This document shows positions 1 through 10,186 of a stretch of DNA of 64,000 bases, in pieces (the stretch's first letter is position 1; every line of letters begins with the position of its first letter). The DNA is from Aurantiochytrium sp. KH105. Lineage: Eukaryota > Sar > Bigyra > Thraustochytrida > Thraustochytriidae. The notes beneath the pieces are model-generated. The model was not told where the DNA came from. It saw nothing but the letters and a program-made list of their open reading frames with translations, and did no database searches. The stretch is taken from the NCBI GenBank assembly GCA_003116975.1, contig BGKB01000039.1, positions 124,001-188,000 on the forward strand, in the 5' to 3' direction. Position numbers and translations under genes: made by a program.

Positions 1-1948
1 CCACATAGGGCTGCAAGCATCATCGCTCGAACCAAAACGCAGGGCGGAGATGTGGCGACGGAATTTCTGCACCAAGTTATCGATCCACTTGAGCGAGCGT
101 ATCAGCACATTCTTGTGACGATGCGCCCTCCTGCCGAGACCTCGGCTCTGTACATGGCCATCTCGCGGCGCATACAAGGTGTAGTGGCCTCGAAGTGGTT
201 TCAAGGCACAAATGAGAATCAGGTGTGGTTTTATGAATGGTGGCGACCTGATCGGTTTCCTGCCGTCTATGAGCGCTACGCCTCGTCGTCCCTGGCTACT
301 TTGGTCATCACGCTTGTCATTTTTATGGAGCTCGTCATCATGATGCCTGTTTGGTGTCTCGCCCCCTTTTCCGTCAAGCTTTCCATGTGGCGTGACCGAT
401 TGGCCATCAACTCCGCCTACTTTAAGTTTCTGAGCGTTACCCTGCTACATTGCGGTTTTGTTGCTGTCATGTGCGCAAACGCGCTTTCTCCAAGTCCGAT
501 CAGCGTCGAAATGACCGAAGTGCGTCCTTTTTCTCGTGTGGAACGCGTCATGTACACCTGGGCGCTTGGTCTTGTGGCCTCGGAGCTTCAAGCCATGTAT
601 TTTAATTCGCGTGAATACTTTAAGAGCGCGGTGAACCTCATTGACTGTCTCTACCTGGTGTGCATCGTGGTTGCCTTTTGCTTTCGGGCCATGGCTCTCA
701 CCATTCCGTTTGACAAGGAGTATGCGCAGACCATACGCTGGATCCAGGAAGACGGCTCGTGGAACTCGTTTGCGGCTGTAAGTTTTTCGGAAATGAGCCT
801 CGCCGTTGGCACCTTGCTTGCGGTGTACCGCCTGGTGCATTTGAGCAGTTTTCACCAGCGTCTCGGTCCTCTCTACGAAAGCATTATCAAGATGGGCGGA
901 GATCTCGCCTCGTACGCCTTTCTCTTGGTGATTTTGTTTTTGGGCAATGCTCTTTGTCTGGTGATTATGCTCCGACGCTACGACGGCGGAGGCGGCGTAT
1001 ATTTGGACTCCCTTGGTGCGGCCGAAGGCGATGGCGAAAGCGCAGTCTCGATGCGAACGGGATTGCAGGGTGCCATGATCATTCTCGGGGAGAGTCTGTT
1101 TTCGGGGGAGATCCCTGGCGACGACTCGGTGGTCTCGATGACAACTGTTGATACTGTGGCCTTCTACACGCTCGTTGTTCTCCATTTACTTGTGGTCGTT
1201 ATTGTGGGCCAAAATCTGGTACGTTTACAGCTTCTTGCGAGGGCACCTGCGACGATGGATGACGACGAAGAACGACACTAACTGACCGTATTGTTATTTG
1301 GTTCACTTGCAGCTTGTGGCCATGCTAAATCTCTCCTTTCAAAAAACGCAAGACGCCGCCAATGTGGTGTATCTGAATGGGCGAATGCAGCTTATCAACG
1401 ACTACGCTGGCCTTCCTGTCGTCCCCCCGCCTTTGAATCTTGTCACGATCCCTTTTGAGATTTTGGCCTTGGCTGTGAACCACCTTCGATACGGAAATTC
1501 TCGCCATGTCGTACATCAGGTGGCGATGCAAGCTCGCGCGCAGCGAACCATGGGCCTCTCGCTGTCTCGAATTAAGTTTGCCAGCCCGGACGCAGTCAGT
1601 TCGGATGTAAGACTTGATGACCTTTCATCCAAGCGACTGTACAGTATCAACAACTCAATGCGTAAAGTTCGTGTTGCTGTTCTGCGTTCCTATTTTGACA
1701 ATGCCCGAGCCAATCTGCGCATGCCACCAACTTCGACAGCGTCAGCACCATCGTCAATCATTCCAGCATCCTCTCCTTCAACGAAATCGAGGAATGAAAA
1801 GCTCTCGATCAATCGGTCTACGGATGAGAGAGTCAGTACCCAGGAGAGCGCAGTTTTGCGTTCGCTTCGCGCTGTAGTACGGCCGGATGCTCCGTCGCTT
1901 TCTCCGGCTGTTGCTGCTTATTTGGCGCGCGAGACGGCCGAGGACTGA
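1..1948 (+). CDS. TRP/polycystin-like cation channel, C-terminal part (5' partial, two exons)
   Basis: The reading frame is open from base 1, so the start lies outside the window; the GTG at 52 is not a real start. Exon 1 is 1-1218 and exon 2 is 1313-1948, giving 617 visible residues. There are six hydrophobic segments: about residues 95-118, 138-160, 180-198, 210-230, 248-268 and 300-325. A pore-loop-like stretch with GESLFSGE follows, then a last helix that splicing turns into VVIVGQNLLVAMLNLSFQ. An N-L-L-x-A-M-x-N motif just after S6 is typical of TRP and polycystin channels (family knowledge). The cytosolic tail of about 190 residues is Ser/Ala-rich and has no recognised domain. Ankyrin repeats would be expected upstream if it is TRPV/TRPA-like, but that part is not visible. 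Likely role: a plasma- or ciliary-membrane cation channel. Subfamily is unresolved. Confidence 0.78.
1219..1312 (+). other. spliceosomal intron in the channel gene
   Basis: The 94-base intron has donor GTACGT and acceptor TTGCAG. It falls between codons (phase 0). Unspliced, the frame stops at 1279-1281; spliced, it gives the continuous post-S6 sequence QNLLVAMLNLSF. A TAAC at 1279-1282 could serve as a branch site, about 30 bases from the acceptor. Confidence 0.85.
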
Positions 1949-2208
1949 TTATAGAAAGGTAACGTAGAAACGCCTCAGCGAATTTTTGTCCGTCCATCAT
2001 TCTGTTGCGGGCTGCTTTGTTTGCTCTTCGCCGCATGGCCTCACGAGTTCTCTGTCTATCATTCTATCGCTGATCTTGTGGGCTGCTCTTTTTTGCTCTT
2101 GGCCGCACGGCCTCGCAGGCCATTGTTCAAGGCTTGCCTAGCAATTCGCAAGTTCCAACCGAGTTCTGCAATCCCCGCTCAGCCCGAGAAGCAAAGTCCG
2201 AAAGAAAG

Positions 2209-3054
2209 ATGGCGAACGTGGTGCAGCACGAGCTGCGCGCGCTGGTACGTGGCTACGAGCCGTCGCGCGGGCGGCGTCAAAGGCGGGCGAGATGGCGGGA
2301 TGAGGGACGGGTCTCTGCTGCGTCTTTCCGGCCGCGGCGGCAGGTGAAAGCTGAGACGAACGCAGATGGAGGAGAACAAGGGAGAGATAGACGGCCCGAG
2401 GAAGACGACTGACATGAAGACACGCCACGCGCGCGGCACGCTTTCGCTGGCGGATGGACTGCGCACGCTCAGGAAGTCGACGAGGCGCAGGTGCGCGAAG
2501 CAGTCGAAGCTGTCGTGCACACGATCATCTTCAATCGTGCTCTGGGCGAGGTCGAGGTCGAGGAACGCGAGCTGCTGCACTTTCCGACGCTCTCCTATGT
2601 GCGCTGCGGCGCCAAGGTCATCGAGAACACCGTGGTAGAGGCGCTCGATGGCCTCGAAGATCGTCTGGAGCTTGTCGGTCCCGATTTGGTCCGGGGCGTC
2701 GTGGAGATCGCATTTTTTGATTCACGACAGCGCAAAGGCTTCCTCGGCCTAGGAGCCGTGACAGAGACGCGCGTGTACTGGGAGCGCTGGCGCATGCCTG
2801 TAGTTGTGCACAAGGGATCCTTGCAAGCTGTTGCCGCGGAGGACAATCTCCGTGACATCATGTTTTCTGTGCTGGAAAAGGCAAACACCGCAGCGCTATT
2901 GCCGCGCGGGCCACGCCTCGACACACCAAAATACCCAGCCTTTCCTTTCGAAGTGACTGTTTCGCCGGCCTCTGACGAAGCGCCAAAAGATGGCCTGCTC
3001 AATCAGCTTTTGTCCAAGGGTCCGCCCATGTCCATGCGTTTTAATGTGTCTTGA
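2209..3054 (+). CDS. ATG101: autophagy-related protein 101 (two exons)
   Basis: Exon 1 is 2209-2244 (MANVVQHELRAL) and exon 2 is 2473-3054, giving 205 residues. Spliced, the N-terminus reads HELRALEVDEAQVREAV followed by VVHTIIFNRALGEVE. This lines up with plant ATG101 (L-x-E-L-E-V then HTI-FHRALG) and with the human protein. A tyrosine-valine-rich strand (LSYVRCG), a helix (VVEALDGLEDRL) and a WERWRMPV segment in the middle match the HORMA-fold family. Family members are about 200-220 residues, so this is full length. ATG101 binds ATG13 and stabilises the ATG1/ULK kinase complex that starts autophagosome formation. An exon-2-only model beginning at the GTG at 2491 would lose the first strand. 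The neighbour downstream is convergent, 159 bases away. Confidence 0.88.
2245..2472 (+). other. spliceosomal intron in ATG101
   Basis: The 228-base phase-0 intron has donor GTACGT, the same as in the channel gene, and acceptor CGCTCAG. The exon-2 frame has an upstream stop at 2410-2412 and no usable ATG before the conserved region, so a separate first exon is needed. The ATG at 2209 plus this splice restores the family N-terminus. Confidence 0.8.
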
Positions 3055-3213
3055 TTGGTGCCACTTTAATGGGGTTCCCAACAACTCGTGTATCCTTCAT
3101 TTTCCGTTTCTTCAACCTCATTTTTTTTTTAAAATTTCCATGTTCCGGTAATTTTGGCTACACAAGCTGAGCAGGATAGTGAGTGCGATTTCATGGTGCA
3201 TTTCTAGTCCTAT

Positions 3214-5328
3214 TTAAAGTGTCTGATTTCGCTTGTGATGCGAAGACGGGCTTCGCGGGCTACGGAGAGGATTCCTTGGCAATTGTACGTTTGGAATTCG
3301 CACAGAAAGCAATCTTGACCCAAACGAAGCGGATCGGCCTGGAGAGTCCGGGGAGGCGCTTCGTGCCGCAGCCAAGGCCGGGTGCTGCGCTCTGGCACCA
3401 GCCCGCGCACCCGCAGCTGCCCCCTGGTCACCTAGTGCAAGCTCGTCAAGACCTTGCGTCTGGATACTGCCAGGACGCGCTGCCGACCACGTTCCGTCTG
3501 CATTTGTGAACATGGGAGCCGAAGAAAAGATCTCTTCTTCCTGGCCATGCGTCGACGGTGTCGGTGCAGAGCTCGAGCGTCTGATCACCTGCACTTGTTT
3601 TCTTGTCATTCGCCCGCGAAAGAGAGCTTGAATCCGCGTTGCGGCCTTGAGTTCCTCGCGCATGTGGCGAAACCAAGCGCGAGTCTTGCGCCCGCGAAAG
3701 ATGGCTTGGATTCGCGTCGCTGCGCGGTGCGCCGCTGACTCGGAGCGGTCGTTGCGTGTGTCGTTTGCCTCCTTGGACGTTTCGAGATTCGGCCAGGCCG
3801 GTGTGGACGATTTCTGGCCGGCCTCCGCGCGCTGACGCCACATGACAGGATGAAGCTTTGTTCGCGTGATGGCGCCGCGAACAATGGCTTGGATGCGCGT
3901 TGATGCTTCAATTTCAATGGGCGAGCCTTGTACCGGGGATTGCGGTTCACTCGCAGCGGCATCTGGTTTGGGAGATTGGGGCGACGGTGTGGTGTCAAAG
4001 AATCGCTTGCTGCGATCGCCGCGAGGGCTAAGGCCCCGCGCAGACCCAGCTGTGGAAGGCTCGGTCATGACGTGGCCATACTTGAGATTGATTTGGGAAA
4101 TGACAGTTTGACCTCCGTCCTCGGGGACCCAGGACGAGCTGCGCTTGATGCGACGCTCATCGCCGCTTTCCTCGTCACCGCCGTCATCGCTTTCGTCGTC
4201 TTCACCGAAGCTCGTCTCATCGACAGGGTCAAAGAAGAGAGTGGCGGCCGAACCGCGTTTTCCGGCCTTGAGGCGCGCGGGGGCTCCGTCTCCGCCAGGA
4301 AATTGCCGTACCGCGCCGAGACCGAGACCGTAGGCCACGACAGCTGCTTCCTTGGCTTCGAGTTCACTCATGTGCACGTATGGCAATTTGCGCAAAAGGA
4401 CGAGGCCGAGCGCAGTGAAAGCAACAAGTGCCGAGAGAAGCGTGTTCAATAGGACGATAATCTCTGCCAGGACATCACCTCCCATGGACGCGTAGTCTGC
4501 AATCCGGAGAGCAACAAGCAAAAAGAGGCAAAGAGCCACGAAGAAATTGCCAAAGCATTCGTAGCCGACGGAGAGCACGCTTGCAGAGCGTGCGGCGGCC
4601 AGAAGACCAAAGACACTGACAAAGGCAAGCATGCCATAGAGCACGGCGATAGGAATATTCGGGTCTTCGCCCCCATGGACACAGAGCGCGCGGTTGTCGT
4701 CTTCGAGCGTATCGGTCTCCCAAATGAGGAAGGCTCCGATGAAGGCGAGCGCGATGACATCGGTGCTGTATACGGCAATGAGCATAAACTTGGGCGAGAC
4801 CCTTGCAGGGCGCGGCTCAAGACCTCCTGCGCGGCGGGCACGATTTCGGCTCGCGCGTCTTTCCTCGAGTTTGGACTTGATCGCGACGCAACCGAGCATC
4901 ACGAAAAGGCCCGGGGCGGAAAGGAAGAAAAGCGTGGCGCTTGTTACGCAAGCGAGATGCGGCACGGTGGCCAGAATCGCTGCAACGTTGAGAAAAAAGA
5001 CTCGCACGAGGAGGTGCTTGAGCCAGGGGCTAGCGAGACGCATCACTGGAGAATGATGATAGGTGAACCAGGCAATGAGACCAAGACTGCATGCGGCAAC
5101 GGTGATGCTGCTGGTGACGATGGCTGCAATACGAGCAGAGTCCTGGTCGGCATCTGGGGCGTAGATGCCCGGAGCAAAAGCGAGCTCTCGTCGCACGGAA
5201 TCCTTGACGACTTCGACCACGTTGGCGCCGCGGAGCGTGGGCTGCGACGTGACATAGTGGCTGCACAAGAGCACCGCGCCGGCCGTGAGCCATGACCGCG
5301 TGCCTCGTGGGGCGCCCAGAAGACGCAT
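3214..5328 (-). CDS. class C-like seven-transmembrane receptor with three IQ motifs
   Basis: The protein has 704 residues and starts at a clear ATG (5326-5328). An N-terminal hydrophobic stretch (residues 12-27) looks like a signal peptide. Only about 40 residues separate it from the first membrane helix at about 67-88, so there is no Venus-flytrap ligand domain. After TM1 the sequence YHHSPVMRLASPWLKHLL matches the first intracellular loop of class C (GABA-B/mGluR-type) receptors, where a pattern such as TPIVKASxxELS is usual. Six further hydrophobic segments follow, up to about residue 325. The cytosolic tail of about 370 residues is acidic/Ser-rich. It carries three IQ motifs of the form TRIQAIxRGxxTR at about 475, 535 and 560, which should bind calmodulin or EF-hand light chains. 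Inference: a membrane receptor whose tail is Ca2+/calmodulin-regulated. Ligand unknown. Confidence 0.7.
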   Translation of the reverse strand: MRLLGAPRGTRSWLTAGAVLLCSHYVTSQPTLRGANVVEVVKDSVRRELAFAPGIYAPDADQDSARIAAIVTSSITVAACSLGLIAWFTYHHSPVMRLASPWLKHLLVRVFFLNVAAILATVPHLACVTSATLFFLSAPGLFVMLGCVAIKSKLEERRASRNRARRAGGLEPRPARVSPKFMLIAVYSTDVIALAFIGAFLIWETDTLEDDNRALCVHGGEDPNIPIAVLYGMLAFVSVFGLLAAARSASVLSVGYECFGNFFVALCLFLLVALRIADYASMGGDVLAEIIVLLNTLLSALVAFTALGLVLLRKLPYVHMSELEAKEAAVVAYGLGLGAVRQFPGGDGAPARLKAGKRGSAATLFFDPVDETSFGEDDESDDGGDEESGDERRIKRSSSWVPEDGGQTVISQINLKYGHVMTEPSTAGSARGLSPRGDRSKRFFDTTPSPQSPKPDAAASEPQSPVQGSPIEIEASTRIQAIVRGAITRTKLHPVMWRQRAEAGQKSSTPAWPNLETSKEANDTRNDRSESAAHRAATRIQAIFRGRKTRAWFRHMREELKAATRIQALFRGRMTRKQVQVIRRSSSAPTPSTHGQEEEIFSSAPMFTNADGTWSAARPGSIQTQGLDELALGDQGAAAGARAGARAQHPALAAARSASPDSPGRSASFGSRLLSVRIPNVQLPRNPLRSPRSPSSHHKRNQTL

Positions 5329-6373
5329 TCTTGGGTCGAGGCAGGATAGCAGCCAAATACGACTTTGCTTTTACCTTTTTCTTTTTCCTGAGGGGAATGG
5401 AATGCAGGCTCGTTTCATTTGACAGCGGCCGTGAGTGGCGGTAGCACCAGCAGCAATAGTAGAGCTATTGCGTAGTTTCGGACATGGAAACACACCCAAG
5501 TGTCCGCGCGTCATTTATCCATTTTTAGAGCCAGTATATTTTCCAAGAGCAGCAGGTACTCCGCGAGCCTGGCCTGCTTGACGTCCATTCTTGTGTCCCA
5601 GATGTAGCTCGTGCGTGGCCGTTGCTCGAGGCTCCGCGCCGCCATCCGCGCTACAAGACCTCCCAACTCGGTCCTTCTGCGGGGTGTGTGCGCCGCGGAG
5701 GTTTTATATAGCTGTTTAGTAAGAGTAATTAGTTCCTGGAAAGATCTAATTTGGTTCCGGGAACACGGTCTACAAACATGTATACTGCGTGCTTGTTCGA
5801 CTTCAAGTTGATTGGTTGTTTGGTTGGCCATGGTGGTCGGCTGATGGAAAGATGGATGAATGGGTGGACGGATGAATGGATGGATTGTGAAAATCCAATT
5901 CTATAATGGCGAGCAAAGAAAGGGATGACTGAATGAATGACTGAATGAATGAATGACTGACTGAATGAATGAATAATTTGGAGCGAATTGAGAGAGAGAG
6001 AGCGAGAGAGAGTAGGGTGGACGTCACATAGCAAAGCCGTGGAAAGCAGTTTGCAGACAAGGAAATAAGAGACTCGAAAGCGTGCAGATTTTTACGAGAG
6101 AGAATAGAGACAGCTGAAGAGTCGAGGCGCTGTTATTTTTTTTGTATTTGTTTGTTTGCTTGTTTGCGCCGCTCACTGAAGATGAGGGTCAGAGGTGTTG
6201 CCCAAGGTCGGTACAATTGACGCGGGCGTAGGAAGAAGAAGGGGCGAGTTGGGATTAACCTCAACCCAGATGGTTGACTTGTCGCAGAGGCCCTTGGTTG
6301 CGAGGAAGTCGTTGTCGTGAAGACGCAATGCGTCAAAGTAAAATCGGTACCGATTTGGGTTGAGTTGCGGGTT
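5329..6373. other. intergenic region with simple repeats
   Basis: No gene is supported. This is the upstream region of the 7TM receptor gene and the 3' flank of the Myb-like gene. It contains GGAT/GAAT-type tetranucleotide tracts at about 5845-5885 and 5930-5975, a GA-rich tract at 5988-6012, and a TTTG/CTTG tract at 6135-6170. Short open frames here translate to Ser/His/Pro or Ile/His/Ser repeats generated by the microsatellites. Confidence 0.6.
5845..6012. repeat. compound microsatellite (GGAT/GAAT/GACT, then GA)
   Basis: Imperfect GATG and GAATGAATGACT units give way to a GAGAGAGAGC-type dinucleotide tract. It lies about 0.5 kb upstream of the receptor start. Confidence 0.8.
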
Positions 6374-7708
6374 CTAGAACCACTGGGTGATCAGGTACTG
6401 AGCGAGATCCTTGGTTTGCGAGTCGTGCGCAACATTGATGACGTGAAGGTGCTCTGCATCTCCGCAAGCCGAGATCTCGGCAGAGAATTGCTCCGGGTGC
6501 AAGAGCTGCATACGTACAGTCCAAAATTCAGGTTGGCTATCGTTCTGCATGGACGGCGCTGGCGCAGGTGCCGGTGGCGGCGGCATGCTCATCATCGGGT
6601 CCGGAAAGGGAAATGGAAGTGGGCTCGTCTCAAAACCGAGATTGCCATCATCGCCTCCAGGGAAGAAACTCCTGTCATAGGATGATGGGCGTCGGCTCTC
6701 GCCGTGGTGCTGATGGTGCTGGTGTTCATGGAAAGCTCCAAAGGCTGGATGCTGGTGCTGTCGAAAGGGATGCGGATGTTCAAGGCGGTCCGCAAAGCCT
6801 AGGTCTGATTCGGCTGCTCCTCTTGCGCCTCCTGTGCTACGGCTTGCTCCTGTGTCCCCCGCGGCAGCACTCGCAGGTTCAGGGGCAAAGTCTCGATCGT
6901 AGATGGCGCTCCCCATCATCATGGTTCCGGATGCATCGAGGACAGGTGGCGGTGGTGGCTGCGAGGAAGGATCGCTAACGATGGCTCCAGGAAAGTCCTC
7001 GGTGTCTCTGAGGGTACGCTTTGCGCGCTTTGTGGTTTTGGACGGCTCGAGAAGAGACTTTGCTTTGCCCTCACGCCGTCGCTGCTCCTCGCGCTTGTAG
7101 GTGCGCCACTTATCCTTGATGTCAACGGTGGTGCGCTGGTGAAGGACTTGGCCGAGTTCTGGGTCGCATTTGATGTGAACCCAGTTGCCGCTGCCGTACC
7201 GGGATACTCCCTTGAGGAGAGCTGCGAGTTCCTCCTTGGTCCAAAACCGGCGCCTGCCGCGCTTGGTGCGGAAGTGGAGCGGATACTTGCTGACGTCGAG
7301 GGGTCTCTTCTTTCCCTTGGTCGTGGACTTGCGGCCTGCCTTGCCCTTGCCTTGCTTGTCGTCCGAACCCTCACCTCCTGCTGCTCCTGCTGCTCCTGCC
7401 GCTGCCGTTGCATCACCTTTGTTGCTGCCGCTGCCGTCTTGGTCTCCGGGGGAACCCCCCTTGTCTTTGAACTTGGCTTCGGGCACCATCGCGAGGGGCC
7501 CTGCCGCCGTTGCCGAGTCTATGGCTCCCGCTGCGCCCATTTGGCTTTGATGATGATGTGCCGGGGTCACGAAGCTGCTGCTGCTGCTGCTGCTGCTGGA
7601 GCTGCTGCTGCTGGAGCTGCTGGAGCTTGAGCTACTCGAGCTACTTGAGCTGCTCGAGCTGGAGCTTGACGAGGAGGTTGCGGGTTTGCTGCCCGACTGA
7701 GCGGACAT
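6374..7708 (-). CDS. Myb/SANT protein of the telobox (telomere-repeat-binding) type
   Basis: The open frame extends to 7747 but the first ATG is at 7706-7708 (MSAQSGSK), giving 444 residues. A run of about 35 serines follows (residues 11-45), then a low-complexity Ala/Gly region. A single Myb/SANT domain lies at about 150-203: RRRFWTKEELAALLKGVSRY, then GSGNWVHI, and ending VDIKDKWRTYKRE. The VDxKDKWR signature in helix 3 is the telobox shared by TRF/TBP-type proteins that bind TTAGGG-like repeats (family knowledge). The C-terminal half is His/Pro/Ser-rich, with a short conserved-looking end. It is likely a nuclear DNA-binding protein acting at telomeres or at telobox-like promoter elements; the sequence alone cannot decide which. 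The serine run is mostly AGC and probably length-polymorphic. Confidence 0.75.
   Translation of the reverse strand: MSAQSGSKPATSSSSSSSSSSSSSSSSSSSSSSSSSSSSSSSSSSFVTPAHHHQSQMGAAGAIDSATAAGPLAMVPEAKFKDKGGSPGDQDGSGSNKGDATAAAGAAGAAGGEGSDDKQGKGKAGRKSTTKGKKRPLDVSKYPLHFRTKRGRRRFWTKEELAALLKGVSRYGSGNWVHIKCDPELGQVLHQRTTVDIKDKWRTYKREEQRRREGKAKSLLEPSKTTKRAKRTLRDTEDFPGAIVSDPSSQPPPPPVLDASGTMMMGSAIYDRDFAPEPASAAAGDTGASRSTGGARGAAESDLGFADRLEHPHPFRQHQHPAFGAFHEHQHHQHHGESRRPSSYDRSFFPGGDDGNLGFETSPLPFPFPDPMMSMPPPPAPAPAPSMQNDSQPEFWTVRMQLLHPEQFSAEISACGDAEHLHVINVAHDSQTKDLAQYLITQWF
7573..7677 (-). repeat. polyserine-coding trinucleotide tract
   Basis: On the coding (-) strand this is AGC-dominated with interspersed TCC and TCG. 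It encodes about 35 consecutive serines near the N-terminus of the telobox Myb protein. The codon mixture in the distal half suggests an old, partly degenerate expansion. Confidence 0.85.
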
Positions 7709-8511
7709 GCCCTGCCAGGGTCTCGCGTGTGCCGCTCCCCTGCGCAAGACAGGCTTTGAAGCGGCTCACGCACTCACTCCCTCTGCCCGGACCAAAAGGT
7801 AGGCCCCTTTTCCCGTAGCTTTCGCCTACTAACTGCTAGCAGGCTGCCACGCAGACCCACCCAGGTCGATCCGCCGTTCTACCTCCGCCGCCTGGTTCCA
7901 CCCCGGCCGGGTTCACCCGCGCTCGCGACGACGTGCGCTGCTCGCGGCTCCCGCGCGGAGCGTGCTTTCCTGCCGGCCTCTGCGGAGCACAAGCACAAGC
8001 ACAAGCAGCAGCAGCAGCAGCAGCAAAGAAGACGTGCGGAAGCAACGTGCGTGCCTGCTTGCGCCACGCGCTGGCCTCCTTTCCTCCACGCTTTCTCGCC
8101 CCAATGCTCGCCCACCTTCGCCACCCCACAGTCCCACAGCCGCTGTGCGGGTGCACACCTGCTGCTGGCGCTCGCAACCTGGCGCTTGCGCGTGTTCACG
8201 ACGACCGCGGCTCCCGCGCCCGGCGCACGCCCGCCCTGCTTCGCCGCGCTCTGCCTGCCGCGCCGCGCGGGGCGTCCGGCGGCGGCTGCGGCGGGGTCGC
8301 GGTCGCGGTCGCGGTCGCGCTCGGGCTGCAGGAGCTGCGCGGAGCTGGCGACGGCCGGGCCGGCGTGGGCGGAGAGCACGAGATGGGACGAGCTGCGCTG
8401 AGAGATGAGGGCGACTGACCTGCTGAGTGACTCTTTCACGTGCTAGCTAGCCCGCGCGGGCGTCGCGACCGGGCGCGCGGCCTGCGCTGCCTCTCTCCGC
8501 GCGGAGGCTCA

Positions 8512-8534
8512 CGGCCTGCCTGCCTGCCTGCCAG
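8512..8534. repeat. (CCTG)n microsatellite
   Basis: A CCTGCCTGCCTGCC tract of about five units. Confidence 0.8.
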
Positions 8535-8723
8535 GCCGTGGTGCACGCTCGTCAGGCTGCGCAGCTTCGCCTGGCGCAAGCGCGCGCAGTCCGCGGTGCG
8601 CGCGCAGTTCCTTCTTTCTGCACTCCAGGTGACTCCAGGCTAATACAACTTCTAGCTGGCGAAGCGGCCTCGACCTATCTGTCGCAGCTCGACACCACGC
8701 AGTGAATGCCTGGCGAGACAGAC

Positions 8724-8726
8724 CCA

Positions 8727-8766
<40 letters not shown>

Positions 8767-8770
8767 CACG
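8724..8770. repeat. (ACGC)n microsatellite
   Basis: About eleven nearly perfect ACGC units, the cleanest tetranucleotide array in the window. Confidence 0.9.
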
Positions 8771-9608
8771 CAGAAACGGGCTCCCTTGCTCGATTCAGAA
8801 ACCGCGGCTATTGCGAGCCGGTCGGGGCGCCTTCAGCCTGCCCTGCGTCTGCCTGCCTTGGGGCGTAGGATCCGGTCAACAGGCCTCGCTCCGGGTGACT
8901 TGCCCGTTCGGGGCGCCCGCGGAAGCTGTTTCTGAAGCTGTTTCTGAAAGCCAGGACCTTGCGGTAGAAGAAGATGATGGATGGACGAGCGGATCCAAGA
9001 CGGGTGGACGGGTTGCGCAGGATGGGTGCTTGGGTGCTGAAAAGGCCTTTCCTGGAAAAGGGCCAAGGGAGAGGCGAATTGTGAGCTCTGCGCGATGGAT
9101 GGCCGGATGGCGATGGATGGCAGGGACGACGTCAATCGCTGCGAGCTTGCACGTACGTACGACGGCTGACAAGCAGATCGAGCGGCCGGCGATGGGCCTG
9201 GCTGGTTGGCAGGCAGCTTGGTTCGGCTCCAATCCAACGCTCTGGGACAGCGGGGGCAATCTTGCTCCCGGTGTTTGCTGGTGTTGATTGTTTGGCGATG
9301 CTCTGATCGCCTCGAACGAGAATGAATGACGCAGTGCAGATTGCAACGGCGACGCCGCCAGCTCCGTTCGTCGCGCTCTAGGCGGACAAGCCTGACTCGG
9401 GCGTTGCGACGCGATGCGACGGAGACGATGCGCTTGCTTGCTCGCTTGCTCTCTAAAATAGCTAGCTCGTTCGCTCGCTCGTCGACGTCTGACGGTCGAG
9501 GACGAAGCGACCGCACGTTGAAAAGATGAGCGCAGCAGCTCACGGACCTCTCTCGCTCGCCACGAGACCTAGATGAGCCCAGCGAAGATCGTCCTCTCGA
9601 CGTCCGCG

Positions 9609-9656
9609 CCTCGCCTTGCCTCGCCTCGCCTTGCCTCGCCTCGCCTCGCCTCGCTC
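9609..9656. repeat. (TCGCC/TTGCC)n pentanucleotide repeat
   Basis: About nine CTCGC- or CTTGC-type five-base units in tandem. Confidence 0.85.
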
Positions 9657-9701
9657 GACCTTGCTAGTCACCCGCACGTCTATCCTCGTCGATTCCCGTC
9701 G

Positions 9702-9749
9702 CAGCGATGCGATGCGAAGCGATGCGAGCGATGCGAGCGATGCGATGCC
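9702..9749. repeat. GCGAT/GATGC repeat
   Basis: Interleaved GATGC, GAAGC and GAGCGATGC units. The related cluster at 10107-10186 uses the same GCGATGC core. Confidence 0.8.
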
Positions 9750-9959
9750 AGACACCTCGACCCTCTTGACTCGAGTGCGCCGGTGGAGCGCGCTCTGCTG
9801 CTGCGCTCGCTCGCTGGCCGCCGACCGACCGTGGCTCCCCGGCGTTGCCGGACTGCCCTGCCGCCCTCGCGCGAGTTCCCGACTGCGCAGAACTCCGCGC
9901 AGAGCTCCTGAACCAAGCCGCTCTTGCGCTCGCTGGTTGATAGACGCACGACTCCTGCG

Positions 9960-10014
9960 AGCTCGCTTGCTTGCCTTGCTTGCCTTGCGTGCTTGCTTGC
10001 TTTCTTTCTTGCCC
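9960..10014. repeat. (CTTG)n-type tract
   Basis: CTTGCTTGC and CCTTGCTTG units grading into CTTTCTTT. Confidence 0.75.
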
Positions 10015-10106
10015 AGTCAGCAGCGACGACGATTTGCCTTCGCGCAAAATGCAGAATGCCGGCGCCTCGCGATGCAGCTCTGGTGCTCGCTCGCTGGAGC
10101 CGGAGC

Positions 10107-10186
10107 TGCGAAGCGCGGCGATGCGGAGCGCGGCGATGCGCGGCGATGCGCGGCGATGCGATGCGCTGCGCTGCGAAGCGAAGATG
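10107..10186. repeat. GCGCGGCGATGCG repeat
   Basis: Several copies of GCGGCGATGCG with variants (GCGAAGCG, GCGCTGCG), sharing a core with 9702-9749. Confidence 0.8.

Noticed and set aside
8833..9543. 236-residue frame on the minus strand
   Set aside because: Composition is Ser/Arg/Pro noise, overlaps open frames in other registers and has no conserved segment.
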